Assembly (NCBI GenBank): GCA_003184365.1
Contig: NKYR01000048.1
Span: 220,414-284,413, forward strand
Origin: Evernia prunastri
Taxonomy: Eukaryota; Ascomycota; Lecanoromycetes; Lecanorales; Parmeliaceae
Reading direction: 5' to 3'
DNA: 64,000 nucleotides
Part shown: one piece after another, positions 12,991 through 23,902 of the stretch
Numbering within the stretch: the stretch's first letter is position 1
How the letters are laid out: the number at the start of each line of letters is the position of its first letter
Notes under the pieces: generated by a model
The model's database searches: none
Told to the model about the DNA's origin: nothing
What the model saw: only the letters and a program-made list of their open reading frames with translations
Program-made: the position numbers and the translations under genes

Positions 12991-15900
12991 ATGAATCAAG
13001 GCAACTTCCAAAACATGGGGGTGCCTCGACCTGCTCAGCAAGGCAATCCGCATCCGGGAGGCATGCAACGAAATGGAGGTGCATCTTCAGATATCCGTGC
13101 ACATATCATGAGAGAGTTGAGCAGTCATCCAACACCAACCGGATGGCAGCAAACGGTACCTCCACAAAACCGTGTGGCGTATATCCACCAGATGTATGTA
13201 TCTCAACGATGATTACGAGAACCTCATTAACACGATATCTCATAGAATTACGCAGCTAGGCCTCGTCAAACCAGAGTATAATCTAAACAGGACCTTCAGC
13301 ATAGCAACATCATTCGAAAAGGATAAATTTGAGCAATCTCCAGACAGGGTGCGTTATCTGCACGAGAGCTGATACATCAGCTAACAATGGTCCCAGGCGA
13401 CGTACGAGGCCCACTGCAAGACGCAGCTGAAGAGGATTTTTGATACTCGTCAGAGCCAGGCAGAGCAGCAGCAGCAATTCCTGAACCCTCAGCAGCCTCA
13501 AATGGCGCTTATGCAACAGCAGATGGCCATGCAAGGAATGAATCAAAACCAGTTCCCACAGGGATATGCTATGCCTCAGCAGCCGCATGTGCAAAACCTG
13601 GGGAATCCAGTACAGCTTCATCCATCCCAGATTCAAAGACCTGCACCGTTAGCCAATCCGATGGATATGCAACCACAGATGGCGAATGGACAGCCAATAC
13701 CAAACATGGGTCAACGTGCACCCCAAAGTCAGGGGCAGCCACAGTTCACCCCACAGGAACAGCACCAAATTATGCAGATGGCAGAGAACATGGCACAAAA
13801 TTGCTCTCCGGAGCAGATGAATAATGTTCAAAGGATGGTAATGAGCATACCAGTGGATCAGCGACAGCACATGTTAAACCAGAATCTCAATCCTACGCAC
13901 GTCATCTTTCGCCAGCACGCAATAAAGAAATTTCTACACGACAAGATGGCTCAGCAACAGAGGGCTGGTCAAGGTCCCCATCCTCTCGACAGAGGAGGAC
14001 CGGGGAGTCAGCAAGGGCGTCCCTCATCTCAGATTTCTATGCGTCCAGGTCAACAAGTCCCGCCGCCACCAACAACACAACATCATGAGCCACCATTCGA
14101 TCAGATTCTGGGACAACAGCAGGATGCCCTTCGACATCAGGAAGCTGGCCAAGTCGTTGTTCCTGCAAGCCAGGTAGCTCCGCCTCAGGTTCGAGGGACC
14201 CCGCATCCTCAATCGCAGAGCCAATTCGCTGGGAGACCAATGCAACCTCCTAACAACTTCCAGCAGCAGCAGCCTTCCGCACTATGGACTAATCCTCAGG
14301 GCCAACATCCGAACCAGACAGCTCAATCACAGATACGTCCACAGACACCCAATATCACCAACATGTCCGGACAGACTCACCAGCAAGCATTGCAAGGGCA
14401 GCTGGGCGGTCTCGATAGCAGTCGCGCCCAACGGACACCGCAACAGAATCCTAACATGCCCACGCTCAACCGGCCACTTAATCCTCCCAACCAAGGACAG
14501 AACGCTCAGAGACAAGCACAGCCTACGCCTAAGTCTGGCGCAAGAAACGCTCCGAGCGGGCAACAGAATACTGGTGTCAGTGGCCAGCCCAACGTAGGAC
14601 AGCAGCCAGCGCCAAACAACCCACAGCAACAGCAACAGAGATTACAAAGGTATGTGGCTACTATGCCGGAACCGCAAAGGAGTGCTGTCATTGCGAGAAT
14701 CAGAGAAGAACAAGAGCGTAGGAAAGGTGAACAAGCTGCCCAGGCTACGGCTCAAGCAGGTCCATCGGGTGCACCGGTGGCTCCAATGGGTGGTCAAGTA
14801 ACTCAGCCGCAGGCAGCGGCGAAAGCCAACCAGAATGTCCTCCAACCTCAAAATCCCATGAATAGGCTCAACGGGCAAGCCGTGGCACCGCAACAATCAG
14901 GACAACCAATTGGAGCTCGGGGTACTCAGCAAAAGTTTCCACCGATTTCATTGGACGAGAACACAACCCGCATGATGGATAAGGTCGAGTTTCCACGGAG
15001 TCTTCTCGTCCCCCTTGCCGGCGAGAACGCAAAGGTTCCTGAACAAATCAAACAGTGGGGCCAACTCAAGCAATGGGTGCTCCAAAACACGAATGTTCTG
15101 CTTCCAGGGAGTATCCAAAAGGTGGTGGGGTTACAGAGTATCGTCTATCAGCAAAAAGTCGCACAAAATAATCAGCAAAAGGAGGCCGTGAACAAAGCAC
15201 AATCGCAGGGCAACATTAGGCCTGCACAACCTGGTGTAGCCCCTCCAGCGCAAATGGTAGCTCCAAACAGCAATCAAACCATCCAAAATTCCGCTGCGCC
15301 GGCACCAAACTCTTCGATGCCCGTTCTGCCGCCACCAACAGTTCATGAAATCACCGCCGCTAGAGCTCAATTACCGCCTAAAATGAAAGCCGCCAGCGAC
15401 GAACAAATACGACAGATGATCTTGCATAAACGGAAACAGGAATTGCTAAAGGCTACGCAAGGTCCAAAAAATCTCACTGCACTGCAGCAGCAACAGCAAC
15501 AACAACAACAACGAATGGATCTACTTCGAATACAACATCAAGCCAACGCCCAACAAGCACAGGTTCCAATGCAATCAAACCAGCACGGCCAATCGCAACC
15601 TCCTCAGCGCGGCCAGAGTCAAAACCAGCAATGGCAACAACCCCAGGTGGCCCCGAAATCGGCTCAACCAAACCCGCAGCAAGCGAAGCAGCCGCAAACA
15701 GGCCGATCTGGACCTCAAGCATCTGTGCCACAACCCAATATGAAAGACGGTAAGCGTAACTACAATAGCGACGATGTTATTGAAGTCCCGGACCCCAAGC
15801 TTGCGCAGCAACAACCGCGCCCGCCAAACATCAAAGGTCCCCAGCACCAGCCTCCCCCAAATAATACATTGTTCCAGATGACACCGGAAAAGTATAACTC

Positions 15901-17819
15901 GTTACCTCCTGAGCAAAAAGCTCACCTGCAGGAACAGCGACGTCGGCATATAGAGGCTCAGCGTGCTACGCAACGGTTTGGCCAGAATGTTCAGGGACAA
16001 AGGCCAGCAGAGGCTGTGAACCAGCATGTTGTGCAAAATGCGGGACGAGACGTACGGCTGAATCAATTGAAAAGCGAGGTGATGGGAAGCATGCCTACTC
16101 GGCAGCCTGTTCCTATGAGTCCGAATACAAGAGCCAGGATGATTGAGAAGTTGGGGAACGCAGGTAAAATGATACAACGACTTGAACACTCCTTACCGCT
16201 CTATTTGAGTCTGTCGAAGGACGAGGAGAATACTAAAGAATTACTTCGTTCGGTATGTAGATCTGTTAAGGTGTTCGAGACTGCTAGCTGACTGTGGCTA
16301 GCGCATCGCTGTGGAGCAGCAACTCAAAGAGACACCGTCCGGCCAATCAAATCCGGTGGACAATTTCACCATGACTCTGGAAGAATTGGAAAGCATTCAG
16401 GTCAAGCTACACGACTACTTTGCATACCTGATGAAGGCAAAAGTTCCAAAAACGGCTGTCCCTGTACCCCCGGCCCAAAATCCACCACAGCAGCAGTTGA
16501 GTGCTGCCAATCTCCAGTCTCAGCAAGAAGCCCTCAATAAAGAAAGAGCTGCGAACTTACAAAAGAGTCATGCCAGCAGTGGTAACCGAGCACCTGCCGC
16601 CCCCACGACCTCGCAGCCGCCATTCCCGTTCGGTGCTCAGTCTCCCCAGGGTGTTCCACAATTTTACCCCACAAAAAACGAGCTCACTCAAGAGAAACTT
16701 GTCTTGCCTGTCACCAAGAAAAGAAGAAACAACACTGGTGCTAGTCCGTCGACGCCGGCACAGGTGCCAACTCCTGCACCTGCGAACAAATTGTCACCTT
16801 TTGGAAAAGTTGAATCTCCCGAAGCCCAGCGTACGCCGGCGCTGCCGCCTACGTTGAAGTGCCCTATAGCAAACTGCGAGACTGGAACAGCTGGCTTCTC
16901 AACCAAAATCGACCTGGAGAAGCACATTGCAGATACCCATGACACCAAAGAACCCGTCATCAAAGATCCCCTTGACGCTGCAGCGTATGCGATTGAAAGC
17001 ATGCGATTAGCATTGAACCTGGACGAGAGTGGGAGGTCTAGGCCGCTGCAAGAACCAAAGTCCGAGTCGATGCAAGAGCAGGCTTCGAAGATTGCGCTAT
17101 CAGCACAAGGTCAGAGCTCCGTCAAGCAAGAAGGTGCAACGCCTATGAGCCGAAATCCAACGCAGACGGGACCTTCGCCCTCATCCAATTTTTTAAAGAC
17201 CCCGCAAGCTGCAGCAAATACCAAAACCCCCGCCTCTGACACCAAATCTACAGGCAAAGACGTCAAAGCTACAGCTTCGGCGAAATCACCAGCAGCCGCA
17301 GCTCCGGACCTATGGGCCAACAGCCACGTTAAGCCTGAATGGTTTAAAGAAGTCTTCTCTGAAGTCGCTGACCTCAACCGCCCCGTCGGCAATGACTCCA
17401 TCAACGACTGGCTCGAACGCAACCCGTTCACTCCCTCCACTAGTCCATCCAGTGGGGCCCCATCGAAAGACAGCCCGCACAAGAGCGACATTAGCGCAAA
17501 TGACACCCTCAACATCAACGTCAACAGTGATGATTGGCTTCCGCCCGAGTGGTTTGATGATGGCTTGCCGAGCGACATGGCCGCGTTGGATGTCGGTGGT
17601 TTAATGGATATGGACTGGGAGGCTACATTTGCGAAGCCTGAGGAGGAGGGGGGGGAAGAAGAAGGAGGAGGAGGAGGAGAAGAAGGAGAGGAGGTGCTGG
17701 CGAAAGGCAAGAGGAGGAGGGAGAGGGATCCTCTGGAGCCGAGCGGGGAGTGGCTGAAGGCCTGGGCGCCAGATCAGTGGGAGGAAGGGAGGAAGAAAGA
17801 CGCGGGGAGGAAACGATAG
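12991..17819 (+). CDS. med15: Mediator subunit 15 (KIX domain, Gln-rich)
   Basis: Four exons, 12991-13193, 13246-13348, 13397-16252 and 16302-17819; introns of 48 to 52 bases; about 1,559 aa. Residues about 28-100 form the KIX-like domain: IRAHIMRELSSHP, GWQQTVPPQNRVAYIHQ, LGLVKPEYNLNRT, TYEAHCKTQLKRIF. The rest is very rich in Gln, Pro and Asn, with a run of about nine Gln near 15,485. Later come LEELESIQVKLHDYF, a C2H2-like CPIANCETG(..)KHIADTH segment, and an acidic Glu/Gly run near the end (about 17,640-17,700). MED15 (yeast Gal11) sits in the Mediator tail and its KIX domain binds activation domains. The first three exons encode one continuous KIX domain, which supports the splice sites. 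Antisense frames here are artefacts of composition. Confidence 0.85.
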
Positions 17820-19008
17820 GTGGGTGAAGGGGGGACGCGTTATGTCTTCACGCCTCTGACATTGGGGATCCCATCTCTTCTGTCCTTTCTAGCGTCCGCC
17901 GGTGATGCCCCTCCCCCCGCCCGATTGGCTATTGGATGAAGAGCGATGATGGCATTGGGGATCCCTTGGATTATTTCCTTATCTATCCCGTGCTTGCATC
18001 TTTGCGACCTGTCAGGCTTTCATCTGCTTGCCGTCTCGGTTTTTTTTCGGTCAGGGGTATGTACTGTCATCTATTCACTGCAAGCGAGAGCGATGGATAG
18101 ATTGGCTAGCTACTTTAGACAGGTTTCGAAATTCAGGATATCTTAATTCATTCAGTCGGAGTCACTGCGCTTTTCTACTCGTGCTCAGTGTCAATTCGTG
18201 ATTTGTATCTATCTCTATCTGGCGATAATTACAATCACCCTTCCCCTCCCTCGGACCCCTCCCTGCCTCGACGCTCCTTTCTCGATTCGATCAATAGTAT
18301 GCCCCTACCGTTACAGGTGTACATCCTTCTACGTACAATGCCCCACGCTCGGAAACAGGCCGAGTCCATAATCATCATCATCCCTGCCGTACGCTTATAA
18401 CTTGTATCCTTCCCCACGTGGCCGATAAGATACGACTCTTGGATGATAGAGATCGATAGATGCTCTGCGGCGAGCTCTGACGGAAGCGTGGTGAGGAAGC
18501 GTTGTGGTTGTTCCGGCGAGCGTGGGGGGTTTTCGTTCTGGAATCCTTGCGCCACCTGGATCTCCTCTTGCGTTCCGACATCTTTTAGTTTAGGGGAGGG
18601 AAGGGAAGGGAAGGGAAGGGAAGGGAAGGGGTTGTGTTATCGGTAGGGCTTTGAACTTGTGGGGTTTGACGGTCAGGGGCTCCGGCCTGTGGATCCTCCG
18701 CCTCTAACTCAATCCCTCGAGGATGGCTTGGGTTTTGAAGGGAAGCCGGTGGTGGTAGAGGTTTCGATGCCGGCATGCTTGAAGGGACGGGGCACCGCTG
18801 CGGTTGCACCTACTCCGATGAGGCGCTCGGTGGCCGCTTTGAAGAGGCGCGAGGCAGCCTAGCAGGGGCAGATCACTTTTGCAGTCGTCGTTGCGCTGGA
18901 GCTGTCGGCGCGGGGACAGCGCGAATTATTGTGGAATGACTTCTGCAACGGAGAGGATGCCATGTGGCGAAGAGAGAGCGCGGGACTTTGTGAGGCTCCT
19001 TTTAGCCA
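17820..19008. other. Convergent intergenic region with purine repeat
   Basis: 3' regions of med15 and the transporter gene. It contains the (GGGAA)n tract listed separately. No coding signal was convincing. Confidence 0.5.
18594..18631. repeat. (GGGAA)n purine microsatellite
   Basis: About seven units of a five-base G-rich purine repeat on the + strand, in non-coding sequence. Confidence 0.9.
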
Positions 19009-20400
19009 TCACGAATGCTCAATCGGTTCCTCGGCTAGCAATGCCTCTTCCTTGCGTTTCTTCATGCATGACCGCATTGGCGGACGCACGATATCGTTGA
19101 AGAGGGAAGTACCGTAGACTAAGAGGGCAAAACCGAGTATCTGCAACCACTTGAACGTCTCCCACCCCAACCCCAGTGATACTATCCAGATGAACAGCGT
19201 TCGGCACGTATCGATCGTTGATCTTGCAGTTGCACTGACTGTCCTTGTCACGGATAAACCGAAGAAGTTGAATCCTCCAATACTGATCATGATCAGCACG
19301 CTTGTAACAGCGATGGCTTTATTGTGTGTCATCTCTCGCCATCCCTCTTCCGCGTCGAAGTAGCCGTTTCGGCCTTGTTCGGTGCGCCCAACGACCAAAT
19401 GTAGGATAATCATGGCTATCACCGTCACGATGAAGCCAAAGAGCCCTTCCCAGCCCACTACTTTCAGGGGTTCCAAGGCGTATTGCTCGAGGATCCACTC
19501 TTCGAGGACGAATTGGGTGGCGGTGAATATTTGAGCAAGAGCGATCATCAGAACGCCGATGATTGTCCATAGGGCTTCCGTCGATCTTGCTGTGATCTTG
19601 ATGTCGTCTACCGCTGCTCTGACGAAGAGAAAGCCTGCTTCCACTGTGGACCGGGGGTCCGGTTGCGCTTGCGGGTTGGGGGCAATAGCGCCCGCTAGAC
19701 CGACGATGGCGACGCCGAGTACCACGATAAATAGGGCCGACCACTGGTACAGATAGAGCTTTCGGTGGAGGAAGATGACGCTGAAGAGACCCACGAAAAG
19801 AACCAGAGCTCCACGGGTCATTTGGTATATACTAGCGGCCACAAACAGTAGCCCCACATTCATCAGCGTCGTTCCCGCAATGTCACAGCATGCAGGCAAT
19901 GCAAGCAGGATGACTCTCCACCCGACCAATTCCCTCCTATCATCCGCATCCGCTACCAGTGACTTGGCAACCGGATTCGCGGCCTCAAGGGCGGAGAAAG
20001 ACGTCCCTAGCTCTTCATTGTCATCGTCTTCGTCCGAGTCGACACCCGAGTCGTGCCCGTCAATGGCCGTGTAGCCGCCGGCGAAGAGCGGCGAGTCCGG
20101 GCGTGATATGTACCGTTTATAGAGGTAATGGCCGAAGACGACGAGCCAGCAGGCGGCTTCGCCGATGAACATTTGCGCGGTTTGGATTACCGGCATGGAG
20201 AAGCGGCGGATCTCGGAGGGGTCGGGGGAGTCGCAGTTGGCGACGCATTGGAGGTCCTGGGGTAGATAGATCAGTCTTTAGAGATCTCTTGGTGGCTGGA
20301 GAGTAGGATGATTTACCTGATACTTTGACAGGAGAGTGTTGCAGACGCCTGTCAGTAGCATCATGGCGATGAGGAAGGGTATCATGACTCGGTTCGCCAT
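19009..20400 (-). CDS. EamA/SLC35F6-like membrane transporter
   Basis: Two exons, 20400-20317 and 20256-19009, with a 60-base intron; about 443 aa. Exon 1 supplies the first helix (MANRVMIPFLIAMMLLTGVC) and the KYQDLQC junction. About nine further hydrophobic helices follow, for example VILLALPACCDIAGTTLMNV, IYQMTRGALVLFVGLFSVIF, LFIVVLGVAIVGLAGAI and FNFFGLSVTRTVSATARSTID. The order of motifs (CDIAGTTLMNVGL, then YQMTRGA) is that of SLC35F6/ANT2BP-type proteins of the drug/metabolite transporter superfamily. A cytosolic acidic loop (DSDEDDDNEE) lies after helix 2. Human SLC35F6 has been placed in lysosome and mitochondria; substrate is unknown and cannot be read from the sequence. Confidence 0.8.
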
Positions 20401-20872
20401 TGTTGCGGATGCTGGATAAGGGGACTGCCTCAGGCGCTTTTGGGGAGAGCGCTGAGATGGGGGAGATGTGAATGTCGTGTAGATTTTATGGTCATGGAAA
20501 GAGAATATGGGAGAGGTCTCGTGCTTTGATCAGATCACCAGCGTTGTTCCAGGTGCCAGGTGCAGGTCATGTTCGAGACGCTCTGGCTTAGACTATTCAT
20601 TAGCTTCCGGAGTTTAACCGGGCCTCATCACGAAAGAATAGAGAGATTCACACATCAAAACCATGTAAAACTTGGTAAACAAATAGTGATTGGATCCTAT
20701 AGCCATGCTACATCGCCTTGTAGCAGCTCAGAGTTTTTGCAGTGTCCTGCTGAATATCAAGCACGCCAGAAATGGCATCTAGCCAGCACTGTAGCAACCC
20801 CTATCTGCCCTCTATCAGACGAAACACACATGATAGCACACAGGTTGTCTTAGTTCCCTAACATTGTCATTC
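20401..20872. other. Promoter of transporter gene and 3' region of Nrm1/Whi5-like gene
   Basis: 472 bases between two minus-strand genes. No gene or notable motif seen. Confidence 0.45.
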
Positions 20873-21894
20873 TCATCGTTCCTGCCTCAGCCCCAGCAAC
20901 CCAATCGCCGCTTTTCCTCGAACAGCGCTGCTCGTCAGGTTGTCTTCATCCTCGTAGCGTCTCTTTGATATCCGCTCATCACTGCCAGGCGGGCTGCTGA
21001 GCTGTCGCTGAGCATCCGATCCCCTCTGCCGTGGCAACGCCGGTGTCCGGAAGACCTCTGGGCTGTCTTTCTGGGCGCTGTGGTCTGGCGAGCACGGGGG
21101 CGATGACAGATCCTGGGGACGTGCAATCGTTCGCGCCGAAAATGCCGTAGGATGTAGGACAGGCGCTGGGAGTAGTTTGGGCAATGACGGCTGCTCATCT
21201 CGCGTACGTGATGGGTCCCGAGATGGCGATGGCTCTTTTCGCGAGATGCGGAGTTGCGACAGAGGAAGGTTGGTCTGGTTCGTCTGGACTTTGAAGTGGG
21301 CAAGCCGTAGTCGGAGTCGTAGCGTCTCGGCATGCTGGAGATGATTCAGCATACTCTATGACTGGCGCTGGAGACATGGTTCGGCTCACCTGACTTATAC
21401 TCGACCGCAATGGCTGCGTCACCTCGGTGGCTAGGGTCTGCTGAGACACCATCGTATCGTCCGGATCGAAATCGATGACTGAAGACATGGCAGAATCCCT
21501 GTAGCTATTCTGCGAGTCGCCGTCGCCCACCTCTTCTGCGGGGTCTTCCGTGGGGGTTTCGACCCGTACATGTGGAGCGGATGGATACACCGACATGGCT
21601 CCCGATAATGCTGGCTGAGTCTGGCACAAAAAGTCAGCAATTGCACCATGAAAACTAACGGAAAGCGTGGCTCACCTGTCCCGACGGAGCGTCATCTTTC
21701 AACGTACTCTGAGAGCGGGCAGGTGTTACTCGGACGCGAGATGTAGGTTGCGCAAATTCCGGCTCCTCGACCTCTTCTATCTGTCTTTTGTGACTCATCG
21801 ACGCCTTTCCCATGGTGGTCAAACTTGCAGGGGTGCCGAACGTATTGACAGGGAGGTCAACAAGAGCGCGCCGCGTCGGTGTTGACTGTGCCAT
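20873..21894 (-). CDS. Whi5/Nrm1-type G1/S transcriptional repressor
   Basis: Three exons, 21894-21676, 21620-21390 and 21334-20873; both introns 55 bases, phase 0; about 303 aa. The key feature spans the start of exon 3: HAETLRLRLRLAHFKVQTNQ, which matches the GTB motif (repeated Leu/Arg followed by YKV-TNQ) shared by yeast Whi5 and Nrm1, by which they bind SBF/MBF. The N terminus has a short conserved segment, VNTFGTPASLTTMGK, and the rest is Ser/Pro-rich with several SP/TP sites that could be CDK targets. By analogy it would repress G1/S genes until phosphorylated. The acceptor giving the intact GTB motif was preferred over a nearer AG that would leave a 34-base intron. Assignment rests mainly on one motif. 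Confidence 0.65.
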
Positions 21895-22488
21895 GTCCAG
21901 AAGTCTGGTACCTTGATAGTCAGCCAATGTTAGAGGGCGAGAACCTGCTTCAAGTCATTGGGAGCGGAAGCATACTGGGAACAGCGAGAAAGAGCTTGGG
22001 GGGGGGGGAAGAGCAAATGTAACTTGGAGGAAGTAAGTTGGTTATCAACAGCTCATTGAGTGGCCCTGATCGTGAATTAGTTGATGCTATCGAATGAATA
22101 GAAGATAGACGCCGAGCATAGCGCGTATAGTGGCTTGTTAGGTGTAAACAAGCACGTAGAGATGACCTCGCGTTGTATATGTCGATCTGAAGCTAAAGCT
22201 ACAAAATCGCGGAAATAAATTAACGGACACCCGGTCAATGTTCGGCCCGATCTCCTTGGCATGGATCATTTGGCTTGGTCTGAACTCATGCAGGTTTGTC
22301 CAGTATCATTATCAAACGACCATATTCAGCTTAGCAGCAAGACCTTTAAGACTACGTTCATTCAAAGTTTGAGGAGGAGATCCGATCGAATGTAGCGATG
22401 TAATTTGTGGTCTTTGGCTTCAATACAAGCATAGAAACGAGCAGCTGCAGGCACTACTCTTATTTCTATCTGGTTTCTTCCTCAATAA
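21895..22488. other. Intergenic region, promoter of the Nrm1/Whi5-like gene
   Basis: About 590 bases with an 11-base G run (about 21,998-22,008). No coding signal seen. Confidence 0.45.
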
Positions 22489-23902
22489 TTAGCCGCCGCC
22501 ACGAGTACTCGCATTTTCCGCCCAGCTGACTATAGGTTCCAGTACCGAAAATGGTAAAGGGGTTGCCTTGATGACCCCCAATTTCAGGAACGCATCTGCA
22601 GCCCACGGCATGATAAAGTACCACCAGCCAAAGACCCAGATATACCCAACCACCGTATGCCACGTCGCTGCTTTTGTCTCCAGTCTCTTCTGTTCCTCAT
22701 CTCTAACCTTCCCTTCCCTTCCTCTCACAATCCGCTTGTAGCACCATATTACAAAGTCCTCAAGCTGAATGGCGGACGCCTGCCAGAACATGAAGTTGAA
22801 CCACATCATGTATCGTAGGTTGAAGGTATAGCCCGGGCGGTAGGGCATGGCGTACGTAATGAGACCGTGGAAGAGAGCGGAGAGGAAGAAGCTGAAGTAG
22901 AGCTCGAAGTAGCTGGACAGCCATGTCCCGCGGCGGATGCGGAACAGGTCGCGGAAGTCGCGACTATAGGAGACGAACATGTGGCGGGTGAGTTGGTGCC
23001 AGAAGGTGTTCCAGAATCGACGGATGGTGTAGGCTTCGGCGATGGGGCCATAAAAGGGCGGCCAATCCTGTTAGTGAGAGACACTGTCAGCTTAGATCTG
23101 GCACACTTTTGGAGGTCACTGGACTCATGTATGACCTTTGGTTGACCGCCTCCTAAGAGGACCGAGAAAGTCGCAAGCTGGATATAAAGATAGCTCATGG
23201 TAAGGATTAGATAGGCCAAGGCAGAAGAGACATTCCAGATCTCATGAAGCCATGTGTCAGCGTGAATTGTAAGCGTTAACGGATCAATGCCTGGCTTATA
23301 GTAGTATCTTGCCTTGTACCTACCCGAAACGTCAGTGTTAATGCCCAATGCTCCAGTGGAACGCAAGAGAGCTTTGAGGGTCGAGGGTGAAATCGTTACA
23401 TGTCGAGAGCATCAATGGCGAGAAAGACGACGACCATCTCCTTGACCTGCTGAACCACGAATCCTGTCTTGGTGTTTGGTGCTCTTTGCTTTGGTATGCC
23501 TTTGACCTGGTAATTCCACCCAATGCCACGGGGATTGCAATACAAAGCCGCCGACCACTTGAGCTTCGCAAAGAGAGGCATGGACGCTGCTTCTTGAGCT
23601 GGTCTATCCATCCGCCAATACTCCTTCTCCGGAACCGGGTGGAACACGAGCTTCTCCAGCGTGTTCAGGTACCATGGCCATTGTCCGATCATAAAGCCAC
23701 GTAGATCTGGGGAATCCGCGCAGAGGTTGCTCCATGTTCCGTAGATTAGGGCTAAGATGATTGGTACGAAGATGTGAGAGCGATATCGGAAAGGAGGCAG
23801 TGTGAAGGCGAGGATTTGGATTATTGGAAGAAGAAGATGAGGGACAACGCTCCCGGCAGCAGTTGGTGAGAAGAGAGAGCTCATTGTATGTGACTCGACC
23901 AT
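22489..23902 (-). CDS. MBOAT / wax-synthase-domain acyltransferase
   Basis: Three exons, 23902-23400, 23319-23136 and 23067-22489; about 421 aa. Multiple helices (VPHLLLPIIQILAFTL, IFVPIILALIYGTW). The conserved wax-synthase signature DWPPFYG(..)AYTIRRFWNTFWHQ begins exon 3, then a Tyr/Phe-rich helix SFFLSALFHGLITYAM carrying the likely catalytic His (ALFHG). Fungal proteins of this layout include Tri7-like O-acetyltransferases that acylate terpenoids and other hydrophobic alcohols in ER membranes. No biosynthetic cluster is visible around it, so the acceptor is unknown. A second in-frame ATG at 23884 is an alternative start. Intron 1 (80 bases) ends at GGTAG and restores DMYKARYYYKPG; intron 2 is 68 bases. 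Confidence 0.75.

Noticed and set aside
17111..17710. 199-codon minus-strand Ser/Pro-rich frame
   Set aside because: Antisense to the C-terminal part of MED15, which has family motifs in the sense frame.
21355..21389. 34-base intron in the Nrm1/Whi5-like gene
   Set aside because: Too short for a fungal intron; an acceptor 21 bases further on gives a normal 55-base intron and an intact motif.
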